Program-made: the position numbers and the translations under genes
Shown: one piece after another, positions 25,390-34,515 of the stretch
How positions within the stretch are numbered: position 1 is the first letter of the stretch
Layout of the letters: each line of letters starts with the position of its first letter
NCBI GenBank assembly: GCA_002327965.1
Contig: DCVB01000107.1
Location: 1-34,694 of the forward strand
From: Candidatus Aminicenantes bacterium UBA2199
Lineage (GTDB): Bacteria; Acidobacteriota; Aminicenantia; UBA2199
DNA: 34,694 nucleotides
Direction: 5' to 3'
The notes under the pieces: model-generated
Told to the model about the DNA's origin: nothing
Databases searched by the model: none
What the model saw: the letters and a program-made list of their open reading frames with translations, nothing else

Positions 25390-26048
25390 AAGTGCTCATC
25401 GTCGGAAGCGGCAAAACACTATATTTTTTATCCCGGAATTTTTCTGCGCGCGGATACCAGGTCGTCATCATCAACCGCAACCCGGAAGAATGTATCCAAC
25501 TGTCCCGCCAACTGACCGCCACGGTGGTTTGCGGAGACGGAAGCGATGCCGACATTCTCAAGGATGCCGGCGCCATGGGCGCTGACGCCCTGCTCGCCAT
25601 CACTCCGAACGATCAGGACAATTTGGTCATCTGTCAACTGGCCTCCCGCAAATTCAGTGTTCCCAGAACAGTGGCTCTGGCCAATGATCCCGACAATGCC
25701 GAAGTTTTCGAAAAATTGGGAGTCCCGGGCTTTTCCATAACCCGCATCGTCGGCAGTCTGATCGAGCAGCGGGCGTCCCTGGAACAGATCACCAACCTGT
25801 TGCCCGTTGGGGAAGGCCGGGTGAATGTGACGGAAATCGTGCTCGATGCCGATTCTCCGGTCGTGGGCAAGCTTCTGAAGGATATCGACCTGCCTGAAAA
25901 CGCCTTGGTGGCTGTGGTGATCCGCGACAGCAATCCGATCGTCCCTCGCGGAGCCAATGACCTGTTGGCAGGCGACCGAGTCGTCCTTATTACTCTTCCG
26001 GAAAATCATGGCCCGGTGCTCAAAGCATTCACCGGCGAGCAATTCTAG
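25386..26048 (+). CDS. trkA: TrkA-N plus TrkA-C protein with altered nucleotide motif
   Basis: The 220-residue protein has an RCK_N domain (about 1-135) and a TrkA-C domain (about 140-215, with VVGKLLKDIDLPENALVAVVIRD-like pattern). Its glycine loop reads VGSGKTLYFLS, so the third glycine of GxGxxG is replaced by leucine. GDGSDADIL and LLAITPNDQDNLVICQLA are otherwise conserved. Nucleotide specificity may therefore differ from the neighbouring TrkA. ATG 25386, after AAAGGAGCC, overlaps the previous stop. The two RCK proteins probably form a mixed ring under TrkH. Confidence 0.9.
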   Translation: MKVLIVGSGKTLYFLSRNFSARGYQVVIINRNPEECIQLSRQLTATVVCGDGSDADILKDAGAMGADALLAITPNDQDNLVICQLASRKFSVPRTVALANDPDNAEVFEKLGVPGFSITRIVGSLIEQRASLEQITNLLPVGEGRVNVTEIVLDADSPVVGKLLKDIDLPENALVAVVIRDSNPIVPRGANDLLAGDRVVLITLPENHGPVLKAFTGEQF

Positions 26049-26060
26049 AGGGGCCGGGCC

Positions 26061-27536
26061 TTGCGAGAGAAAGAATACCTCAAACAGCGTTATGCCTCGA
26101 TCATTTCCGCCGTCGGAATGATTCTACTTCTGTCGAGCGCCATGATGTTGACGCCACTTTTAATTCTCATTTCGCATCCCGAGGAAGCCATTCATGCATG
26201 GGCTTTCGTTGTGCCCGCGGCCAGTCTTTTTCTCTTAGGAATTGTCTTGTGGAAGGCGTTTCGTTCCCCGCTCAACATCACGCTCACTATTCAGGAGGGC
26301 GGTATCACCGTTTTGTTGAGTTGGATCGTCGTCATCCTCTTTTCCGCATGGCCGTTTATATCCGCTTTGGGCCTGCCGTATTCACGGGCCTTATTTGAAT
26401 CGGTCAGCGGCTGGACCACCACGGGGCTCTCGATCGTGGACGTGACCAGCGCCGGCAAAATGATTCTGATCTGGCGCAGCATCATCCAATTGGCGGGCGG
26501 AGCCGGGTTGGCCATCATCATGATGTCGGCCATCGTCGGTCCCGTTGGCGTCGGCATATCGAGCGCAGAGGGCCGAAGCGACCAACTCGTGCCGCAAGTG
26601 AAGCAGTCGGCGCGCTTGGTTCTGATCATCTATGCCGGCTACGCCCTCGCCGGAACGTTTGCGTACTGGATGGCGGGCATGACGTTTTTTGACGCGGTCA
26701 ACCATGCCTTTACCGCTGTCTCCACGGGCGGATTCTCCACGCGCGCGGAAAGTATCGGATACTGGAATTCAACCGCCATTGAGGCCGTGACCCTGCCGCT
26801 CATGTTTCTCGGCAATCTAAGCTTTGTCAGCGCCTGGTTGCTGTGGCGCGGCAAGCTGCGCATGGTGATACGAAACGGCGAGGCGCGCCTATTGGCCGTG
26901 CTCATTCCCTTGTCGGCCGCGGCAGTGTTCCTCCTGACGAGCCGGGCGCTCTATCCACAGCTCGGGAAATCAATTCGCGTCGCTGTTTTCGAGACAATGA
27001 CGGCCATAACCACCACGGGCTTTTCCACCGTGAGTTATGCTAACTGGAATTCCGCCGGCTTGTTCCTGTTGATCCTTCTGATGCTGATTGGCGGTGGAAC
27101 CTGTTCCACTGCCGGTGGCATCAAGCAATATCGCGTCTATTTGTTCTGGAGAACTCTGCGCTGGGACATCCAGCGCGCCATCATGCCGCGCACAGCGATT
27201 TTAGAGCGTTCACTCTTGGAAGGGAACCGACGCGTCTTTTTGGACGATGCCCGAATCCGTCAAGTGCTAACTTTCATTCTCATGTATCTCATGACGTTTC
27301 TGTTCGGAGTGCTGATTTTGTGCGCCTGCGGCTACCCTCTCGTCGACTCCCTGTTTGAATTCGCCTCCGCCCTTGGAACCGTTGGGCTTTCCGTTGGCGT
27401 CACCAACGCCGGCATGCCGGATGCCGCTTTGTGGTCGGAAACCATTGCCATGTTTCTAGGTCGCCTGGAGTTCATCGTCGTGATCGTTAGTGTTATCAAG
27501 ATCAGCAGGGATGTGCGAATTCTGAAAAAAAGCTAG
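26061..27536 (+). CDS. trkH: TrkH-family potassium uptake channel
   Basis: The 491-residue membrane protein has the four-fold M1-P-M2 plan. The four selectivity filter segments can be read: TTTGLS, STGGFS, TTTGFS and GTVGLS. The intramembrane loop in the third repeat appears as IGGGTCSTAGGIK. It conducts potassium into the cytoplasm and is gated by the RCK proteins encoded just upstream. The start is TTG 26061 with GAGGGG before it, 12 nt after trkA. The next ATG (about residue 20) would cut the first helix. It is the last gene of the sigma-54 transcript. No clear terminator follows in 27537-27660. Confidence 0.94.
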   Translation: MREKEYLKQRYASIISAVGMILLLSSAMMLTPLLILISHPEEAIHAWAFVVPAASLFLLGIVLWKAFRSPLNITLTIQEGGITVLLSWIVVILFSAWPFISALGLPYSRALFESVSGWTTTGLSIVDVTSAGKMILIWRSIIQLAGGAGLAIIMMSAIVGPVGVGISSAEGRSDQLVPQVKQSARLVLIIYAGYALAGTFAYWMAGMTFFDAVNHAFTAVSTGGFSTRAESIGYWNSTAIEAVTLPLMFLGNLSFVSAWLLWRGKLRMVIRNGEARLLAVLIPLSAAAVFLLTSRALYPQLGKSIRVAVFETMTAITTTGFSTVSYANWNSAGLFLLILLMLIGGGTCSTAGGIKQYRVYLFWRTLRWDIQRAIMPRTAILERSLLEGNRRVFLDDARIRQVLTFILMYLMTFLFGVLILCACGYPLVDSLFEFASALGTVGLSVGVTNAGMPDAALWSETIAMFLGRLEFIVVIVSVIKISRDVRILKKS

Positions 27537-27667
27537 AGCCCGGACGGACTGGAAGTCAACAAACAGCTTTGGCCGCAAGGATTCCGCGGAGGCCGCTCCA
27601 AGGAAAACATAAATTGTAGTGAGCCGATCTTGTCCTAGGTTACCCTAAAAACAGGCTTTGGAAACAT

Positions 27668-27696
27668 TTGGGAATTTCATCCAAATTCTTTATAAT
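27668..27696 (+). promoter_or_regulatory. Replacement promoter of rlmI, leaderless geometry
   Basis: TTGGGA (27668-27673), a 17-bp spacer and TATAAT (27691-27696) lie exactly 6 nt before the rlmI ATG, as in the displaced copy at 20671-20699. The spacer sequences differ clearly between the copies. Confidence 0.65.
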
Positions 27697-27702
27697 ACGC
27701 TC

Positions 27703-28890
<1,188 letters not shown>

Positions 28891-28909
28891 GAGGAAATGC
28901 GTAGATGCA

Positions 28910-28926
28910 GGGGCGGGTTTCGCCCC
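28910..28926 (+). terminator. GC hairpin after rlmI
   Basis: GGGGCG-GGTTT-CGCCCC forms a perfect 6-bp stem 19 nt after the rlmI stop. No T-run follows, so it is a weak terminator candidate or a short dispersed palindrome. Confidence 0.4.
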
Positions 28927-28995
28927 GAAGGGTGCGGCCCGCCGGCACATCAGACCGAAAGGAATTAAAACCCGCACGTCCATGAAGAAAAAACA

Positions 28996-29964
28996 ATGAC
29001 CATCCGCAAACAGAATCAGCAAACCCGGCATATCTTCGGCCCCGTGCCCTCGCGGCGATTGGGGATATCCCTGGGCGTGGATATCATCCCCTACAAAACC
29101 TGCAGCCTGGACTGCCTGTACTGCGAGTGCGGGCGCACGACCGATCTGACCGCCGAGCGCCGCAGCTTCTTCGCGCCGCAGCGGCTGCTGGAGGAGCTCG
29201 CCGGGGTGCTCCCGACCATCCCCCGCCTCGACCACATCACCTTCTCCGGCTCGGGCGAACCGACGCTGAATTCCGACCTGGGCGCCCTCATCGCCGCCAT
29301 CCGCAAGATGAGCCGCACGCCGCTGGCGGTGCTGACCAACGGCACGCTGCTCTTCCGCGAGGACGTGCGCTCCGAACTGCTCGGCGCCGATGTCGTCCTG
29401 CCGTCTCTCGATGCGGCTCTGGCCGCCAGCTTCGCCCGCATCAACCAGCCGGTTCCGGGACTGGACGTGGGACGCATCGTCGCCGGCATGGAGGCGTTCC
29501 GCGGGGAATACGCCGGGAAGATCTGGCTGGAGGTTTTCATCCTCAAGGGGGTCAACGACGGTGAGGACGATATCGCGGCCCTGGGCGCCGCCCTGCGCCG
29601 CATTCGCCCCGACAAGGTGCAGTTGAACACCCTGGACCGCCCGCCGGCCTGCCCCGGCGTCGAGTCGGCCGGTTTCGCCCAGCTGGAACGGATCCGCCGC
29701 CTCTGGCCCTGGGTGCCCGTGGAGATCATCAAGCGCGCCGGTCGCCGCGAGGAGATCCCCGCCTTCAGCTCCAACCTGGAGAACAGCCTGCTGAACACCA
29801 TCCGCCGCCGGCCGCTGACCATCGACGACCTGGCGACGCTGACCGGGAAAGACGAGGAGGAGCTGCGCCGTTACCTGGAGGTACTGGAGGGCGAAAAAAA
29901 GGTCAGGCCCGTGATCGCGGCTGGCCGGATCTTCTACCGCGAGTGGAACAAGGGCGACATCTGA
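28996..29964 (+). CDS. Radical SAM protein, COG0731-like
   Basis: The 322-residue protein shows the group start (HIFGPVPSRRLGISLGVDIIP), then the canonical cluster motif CSLDCLYC (CX3CX2C), TFSGSGEPTLN for SAM binding, TNGTLL, and EVFILKGVND. Residues about 255-322 form a small winged-helix-like tail (LTIDDLATLTGKDEEELRRYLEVLE). The wybutosine-enzyme-related group is mostly uncharacterised in bacteria. A five-codon mini frame (28982-28999) overlaps its start as ATGA and might aid re-initiation. It does not share the odd cysteine spacing of the radical SAM gene at 6969. Confidence 0.85.
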   Translation: MTIRKQNQQTRHIFGPVPSRRLGISLGVDIIPYKTCSLDCLYCECGRTTDLTAERRSFFAPQRLLEELAGVLPTIPRLDHITFSGSGEPTLNSDLGALIAAIRKMSRTPLAVLTNGTLLFREDVRSELLGADVVLPSLDAALAASFARINQPVPGLDVGRIVAGMEAFRGEYAGKIWLEVFILKGVNDGEDDIAALGAALRRIRPDKVQLNTLDRPPACPGVESAGFAQLERIRRLWPWVPVEIIKRAGRREEIPAFSSNLENSLLNTIRRRPLTIDDLATLTGKDEEELRRYLEVLEGEKKVRPVIAAGRIFYREWNKGDI

Positions 29965-29970
29965 AGCGGG

Positions 29971-31974
29971 CTAATCGATCCGCTCCTTGATGCGGCCGTC
30001 GCGCAGGTAGACAAAACGGCCGGGAAGCAGCCACTGAAATTCGTTTTTCAGGCTCAGCAGCCCGGGATCGCGGAGTTCCTCGCCAACGACCGGGCGCTCG
30101 TCCAGAAACCACTCCTCCTGGAAGCCGCGGTCGCCGGGCATGATGACGTACTTCCGGCCGTTCCACTGGATGCCACGGTGCTTGGCCTGGATCACCACGT
30201 CATTGAATTCCTTTTTCAGCACGATCTCACCGCTTTCCGGCAGCAGTTCAATGACCTTCATGATCCCCGGGTAGGCCATGCGCGTCCGCTCCTTGATGTA
30301 AGGCGTTTCCGGCGTATACCACAGTTCGGTCTCCATGTAGGCCGGATAGCCGGCGAAGGGCGCACCGCGCATGACCGGCAGCAGCGAGACGCCGCGGAAC
30401 GAGGCGGGCGGGCGCATGCCAGCCAGGTCCAGCAGCGTGGGCGCGATGTCGATGTCGCGGACGGTCGGGACAATGCGCCGGCCGGCGAAGTTCTCGAAGG
30501 GCGAGCAGACGCCGAAGGTCATGTTGTTGGAATAAGGGCCGCGCAGATGGTCGCCGTGCCCGCTGCCGTAGCCGTTCTCGTACAGGCTCTCGCCGTGGTC
30601 GGAAAAGAGGACGACGATCGTGTTCTCCGCCAGGCCGCATTTCTTCAGGAAGCCCAGCATCTCCCCCACCTGGTCGTCGAACAGGCGCACCGTGCCGTCG
30701 TAGAGGTCGACGATCTGCCGCTTGTCCGCTTCGCTGAGGTCGTAACCCGAATAGGTCTTCATCATGTCGACCTTGCGATACTTGTGCGGTCCGCGGTACT
30801 CCTTCCGGGCATAGCGCTGGTAATAGGGATACTGGCTGCCATAGGGGAAGTGGCTGTTGGAACTGAAATAAAACATGAAGAACGGCTTGCCGGCCTTGAC
30901 CGCGTTGCGAATGAAGCGCTTGCTGGAGTTGGTCACGTAATAGGGGTCGATGTTCAGCGGCATCAGCCACATCACCGGGAAAAGCTTGCGCCCGGCGGGA
31001 TGGATCAGGAAGCTGAGCAGGGAATAGTGCAGCTCCAGGCAGCGCTGCCTGATCAGGTTCTGCAGGGTGAGGTGCGGCGCCTGGATGTGTTCGAAACCGA
31101 ATCCCAGGCGGGAAAAGATGTCGCCGGCGAAGTCGCTGATGATGCCCGTGTCATAACCCTGTTTCCGGAAGGATTGGATCAGGGTCGGCAGCTCCAGCTG
31201 CAGCTCCTCGGGACGGGGAAACATATGGCGCACTTTGTGCTCGGGAGGGAAGTTCGAGGTGAAGACCGAAGTGAAGGAGGAGAAGGTGCGGGCCAGCGAC
31301 GACTTGGCATTGAGGAAATTGGCGCCGCGCGCCAGCAGCCGGTCGATATGGGGCGTCGGCCGGTGATAACCGTTGTATCCCAGGTGATCGGGCCGCAGCG
31401 AGTCGGTCCCCAGGACCAGGATGTTGGGTGGGCCGCCCGCCGGCTGCGCTTTCAGCGCCGGCGTCTTGAAAGGAAAGACGAAGACGACGACCAGGGCGAT
31501 GACGACCACGCCGTGCCAGGGCCGCCTCTTTTTGCAGGCGGCCAGCATGACCGGCAGGGGGAAAGAGAGGTAAATAACCCACAGGGGGACGACGTCGGTG
31601 ACGAACACCTGCAGCTTCATGGGCAGCCCCCCCCTGGCATACAGGGACTCCACGAAAAGCTGAGGCGACACCTTGATGGCCAGCAGCAGAAACCAGGACC
31701 AGACGAACAGGTGGAAAAGAAAGATCGCGCTGCGGCGCTCGATCCCCAGCAGCATGGAGAACAGGGCGATGAAGAGGGCGACCAGGGCATAGACCGCCAT
31801 GATCTTCAGGTTGAAGAGGACGACGACCATCTTGAAGTTGCCGGTGATGATCGCTTCCACCGCCGAGTCACGTTCGCCCATGTAGGAAAAATCGAAGAAC
31901 AGGATGAAGGAGAGGACGAACAACACCGCCGCCAGGGATAGGGCAATGATCAGATGAGTCTTTGCGGTTTTCAT
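29971..31974 (-). CDS. Membrane-anchored sulfatase/phosphotransferase-fold protein
   Basis: The 667-residue protein has about five N-terminal membrane helices (about 8-180) and then an alkaline-phosphatase-superfamily domain. Metal-site segments are ILVLGTDSLRPDHLGYNGY at its start and VVLFSDHGESLYENG with GHGDHLRGPYSN later. The nucleophile region reads KSSLARTFSSFTS, so the CxPxR formylglycine motif is missing; Ser or Thr would be the attacking residue, as in LtaS- or MdoB-like lipid headgroup transferases. No plus-strand gene separates it from the radical SAM gene, which converges. Substrate unknown; a cell-envelope phosphoryl or sulfuryl group is likely. Confidence 0.83.
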   Translation of the reverse strand: MKTAKTHLIIALSLAAVLFVLSFILFFDFSYMGERDSAVEAIITGNFKMVVVLFNLKIMAVYALVALFIALFSMLLGIERRSAIFLFHLFVWSWFLLLAIKVSPQLFVESLYARGGLPMKLQVFVTDVVPLWVIYLSFPLPVMLAACKKRRPWHGVVVIALVVVFVFPFKTPALKAQPAGGPPNILVLGTDSLRPDHLGYNGYHRPTPHIDRLLARGANFLNAKSSLARTFSSFTSVFTSNFPPEHKVRHMFPRPEELQLELPTLIQSFRKQGYDTGIISDFAGDIFSRLGFGFEHIQAPHLTLQNLIRQRCLELHYSLLSFLIHPAGRKLFPVMWLMPLNIDPYYVTNSSKRFIRNAVKAGKPFFMFYFSSNSHFPYGSQYPYYQRYARKEYRGPHKYRKVDMMKTYSGYDLSEADKRQIVDLYDGTVRLFDDQVGEMLGFLKKCGLAENTIVVLFSDHGESLYENGYGSGHGDHLRGPYSNNMTFGVCSPFENFAGRRIVPTVRDIDIAPTLLDLAGMRPPASFRGVSLLPVMRGAPFAGYPAYMETELWYTPETPYIKERTRMAYPGIMKVIELLPESGEIVLKKEFNDVVIQAKHRGIQWNGRKYVIMPGDRGFQEEWFLDERPVVGEELRDPGLLSLKNEFQWLLPGRFVYLRDGRIKERID

Positions 31975-32130
31975 GGGCGTGAGGAGGAATGATATCGGAA
32001 GGCGCCCCGGCTGTCAATCAAACCGCGCCCGCGGGAGCGCCCCTATCAGCAAGGCATGTCGGCCATCAGCCGGAACACCTTTCCTATCGATACTGACTGT
32101 CGGCTGCGACTGCCATCTTGACGGACACGG

Positions 32131-33603
32131 CTATCGTTTCTTGGAGCTGAGATCCCCGGGCAAATCACGGGAAAGGATCCACTCGTTCAGACGCAGGCGC
32201 AGGCCGGGGTCGCCGCCGCCCAGCAGGTCCAGGAACTCCTCGGTGCCCAGGCTGCGGTAGCGGTGCGTTTCCAGGATGGAACGCAAGCGCCGCAGCAGTT
32301 CGTCCTCGCCGAGCGTATCGGCGAGTTCGGCCAGCATCAGCGCCGGCTTGGCATAGACCTGGGACTGGTACACATCGGGATTCTTGAACACCCATCGCAG
32401 TTTGCCGCCTTCGGCCGGGGCGGCCTTGCCGGCGAAGCGCTTTACGAAGCGCCGCAGGTCGCGCCGGATCCGTTCGTAAGCCTTTTCACCCTGGAGTCCC
32501 TTCATGTAGATAAGGCTGGAATAGGTCGCCAATCCCTCGGTGATCCAGTTGTCCGCCGTGGTTTTCCAGGAAACGATCCCGCCCCACCACTGGTGGGCGA
32601 ACTCATGGGCCAGGAGATCGGTGCCGGCATCGCTCATCGCCAGCGCCGACTCCAGGCGCGGCCGACGTTGTACCGCGGTCGTCCGCAGGGGCTTGCCCGC
32701 GTCGACGCTCATGACGATGAGGCCGCTGTAGCTGACGCCGCCCAGCCATTGGCCGCGACGGAAGAGGATGCTCAGCTCATTCGTGCCGAGAGGACCGAAA
32801 CGCCGTTCGTAAAAAGAGAGGATGCGCCCGATCTCCGCAGTGTTGAAATGACTGTCGAGATCGAACCCCGGCCAGCCGTACAGGCGCACGGTCAACGGCC
32901 CGCTGAGGATCCCGATCGGCTGGAAGCGGCCGCAGACGAGTGCCATGCCCTTGGCGCTGGGATTCTCGAAGCGGAAGCCGCAATCGCCCACCGCGGGGCC
33001 TCCGCCGCTGCGGGTGCCGCTGCCCAGGCAATTCCAGCCTTCGGGGAGGCGCAGGGTCATCTGCAGCGCGGCAAAATCGAGGCGCGGGTGCGGGTAAAAG
33101 TCCCTGACATAAGAAAGGAATCGGCAATCATCGACCGGTCCTTCGCCGCCGGGCGCCGTTTGCCGGCCAGTGCGCAAGGAACTGCCGGTCACGACAAATG
33201 GATCGGCGGACTGGTCCAGGCAGCCGCTGTAGCTGAGTTCGAGGTCGCCCCCTGGCGGGCAGCGCAGCACACACTCCCCGGCTTCATGGGAAAAATCCGT
33301 CAGCGGTTCGCCCGCGACGCTCAGCGAACTCAACTGCATGCCCTCAGCCAGCCACAGTCGCCGCTCATCGGCCGACCCGGCAAAAGTGAGCCGCGCGGTC
33401 GCTTCCAGTAATCCGCGCTCCGGGTCGTAGGAGCCGTCCAGTCGCAGCGCCAGCAGGTGATCCGCTTCCGTGGCCGCCGGTTTCGCGGCGGCGGTCCCGG
33501 CGCACAACGATCCTGCCAGGATCCCGACCTGCGCGAGCAGCAGGCAAACCAGCGCGCCGACATCGCTCGGTCGCCGCGCCGTCACGCATCTCATTTTTCT
33601 CAT
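32131..33603 (-). CDS. Secreted M1-like (gluzincin) metallopeptidase with altered GxMEN motif
   Basis: The 490-residue protein starts with a basic N-terminus and a hydrophobic segment (about 15-40, ending GTAAA), a likely signal peptide. It has an N-terminal beta-rich part like the M1 saddle domain and then the catalytic domain. The zinc site is intact: HEFAHQWWGG and the downstream glutamate in NWITEGLATYSS. The substrate-binding GxMEN motif is replaced by GGVSYSG, so typical aminopeptidase recognition of the free amino group is doubtful. ATG 33603 follows a strong AAGGAGGG. The C-terminal ARM-like domain of full M1 enzymes is absent. Confidence 0.82.
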   Translation of the reverse strand: MRKMRCVTARRPSDVGALVCLLLAQVGILAGSLCAGTAAAKPAATEADHLLALRLDGSYDPERGLLEATARLTFAGSADERRLWLAEGMQLSSLSVAGEPLTDFSHEAGECVLRCPPGGDLELSYSGCLDQSADPFVVTGSSLRTGRQTAPGGEGPVDDCRFLSYVRDFYPHPRLDFAALQMTLRLPEGWNCLGSGTRSGGGPAVGDCGFRFENPSAKGMALVCGRFQPIGILSGPLTVRLYGWPGFDLDSHFNTAEIGRILSFYERRFGPLGTNELSILFRRGQWLGGVSYSGLIVMSVDAGKPLRTTAVQRRPRLESALAMSDAGTDLLAHEFAHQWWGGIVSWKTTADNWITEGLATYSSLIYMKGLQGEKAYERIRRDLRRFVKRFAGKAAPAEGGKLRWVFKNPDVYQSQVYAKPALMLAELADTLGEDELLRRLRSILETHRYRSLGTEEFLDLLGGGDPGLRLRLNEWILSRDLPGDLSSKKR

Positions 33604-33607
33604 CTTG

Positions 33608-33692
33608 CCCTCCTTCAGCCCAAGGGCAACTGAAGTTCCCGTCGATCAGGGATCTCTCCCGATCGACTCCGGGCTTTCTCTCCCCGAAGGGA
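33608..33692 (-). promoter_or_regulatory. Hairpin-rich leader of the M1-like peptidase gene
   Basis: On the minus strand three stems precede the start: TCCC-TTCG-GGGA (33692-33681, a UUCG tetraloop), GTCGATC with GATCGAC (33667-33641) containing an inner GGGA/TCCC stem, and CTTCAG with CTGAAG (33635-33613) closing an inner CCC/GGG pair. The last overlaps three bases of the Shine-Dalgarno (33615-33608). No known riboswitch was recognised. The remaining gap to hslV (33693-33941) shows no gene. Confidence 0.45.
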
Positions 33693-33941
33693 TGACGCAT
33701 GACATAGCCACTGGGTTTGTGACCGAAGGATTGAATCCCCGGAATCAACCCCAGGTACTACCCCGAAAGCGGAGCAGGGCCTTCACGTGTTCAGTTTTCC
33801 GTTCAATGCTTCAAAACTTTGGATGGCGCCGACGGGATGACCGGCCGGCAAACGATCATCGCCGAGGCCGCCGCCGGGTTCCCCTCTTGGCTTCGGCTTC
33901 ATCCTCTCCCACTTTTACCCTGGAACCCGCCGCCCTTCGCG

Positions 33942-33970
33942 TTGACTTGGCCGGGGAAAAGAATTAGAAT
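33942..33970 (+). promoter_or_regulatory. Promoter of hslV, leaderless geometry
   Basis: TTGACT (33942-33947), a 17-bp spacer and TAGAAT (33965-33970) lie exactly 6 nt before the hslV ATG. Confidence 0.6.
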
Positions 33971-33976
33971 CGCTTC

Positions 33977-34513
33977 ATGAAAGAGAAAATCCACGCCACC
34001 ACCGTGTTGTGCGTCCGCCAGGGCGGCCGGGTGGTCATCGGCGCCGACGGCCAGGTAACGCAGCAGAACACCGTGTTGAAGCACACGGCCCGCAAGATCC
34101 GCCGCCTCTACAACGACACGGTCGTGGCCGGATTCGCCGGCTCCACCTCGGATGCCTTTTCCCTCTTCCAGCGCTTCGAGGCCAAGCTGGAGGAGTACAA
34201 CGGCAACATCGCGCGCGCCGCCGTGGAGCTTTCCAAGGACTGGCGCACCGACAAGGTCCTGCGCCACCTGGAGGCCATGCTGGTCGTCGCCAACAACGAG
34301 AAGATGTACCTGCTTTCGGGAACGGGCGACATCATCGAGCCCGACGAGAACGTCCTGGCCATCGGCTCAGGCGGCCCCTTTGCCCAGGCCGCGGCGCTGG
34401 CCCTGAGCCGCGAAACGAAGCTGGACGCGCGGGCCATCGTCGAGAAATCGCTGGCCATCGCCTCCGCTCTCTGCATCTACACCAACGCGAACTTCACCAT
34501 CGAGGAGCTCTGA
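33977..34513 (+). CDS. hslV: HslV (ClpQ) ATP-dependent protease peptidase subunit
   Basis: The 178-residue proteasome-like subunit begins MKEKIHATTVLCVR; removal of the propeptide should expose Thr8 as the nucleophile. GRVVIGADGQVTQQNTVLKHTARKIRRL and VAGFAGSTSDAFSLF are hallmarks. Two hexamers dock with the HslU ATPase, encoded 2 nt downstream. The start has no Shine-Dalgarno but a leaderless-type promoter. Confidence 0.96.
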   Translation: MKEKIHATTVLCVRQGGRVVIGADGQVTQQNTVLKHTARKIRRLYNDTVVAGFAGSTSDAFSLFQRFEAKLEEYNGNIARAAVELSKDWRTDKVLRHLEAMLVVANNEKMYLLSGTGDIIEPDENVLAIGSGGPFAQAAALALSRETKLDARAIVEKSLAIASALCIYTNANFTIEEL

Positions 34514-34515
34514 CC

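Noticed and set aside
20799..27702. Integrase or transposase inside the island
   Set aside because: All long frames there are assigned to regulators and Trk proteins or are their shadows; no tyrosine, serine or DDE recombinase motif was seen.
30178..31941. A 587-codon open frame on the plus strand
   Set aside because: It is antisense to the sulfatase-fold gene, which has clear metal-site motifs; the plus-strand product is low-complexity.
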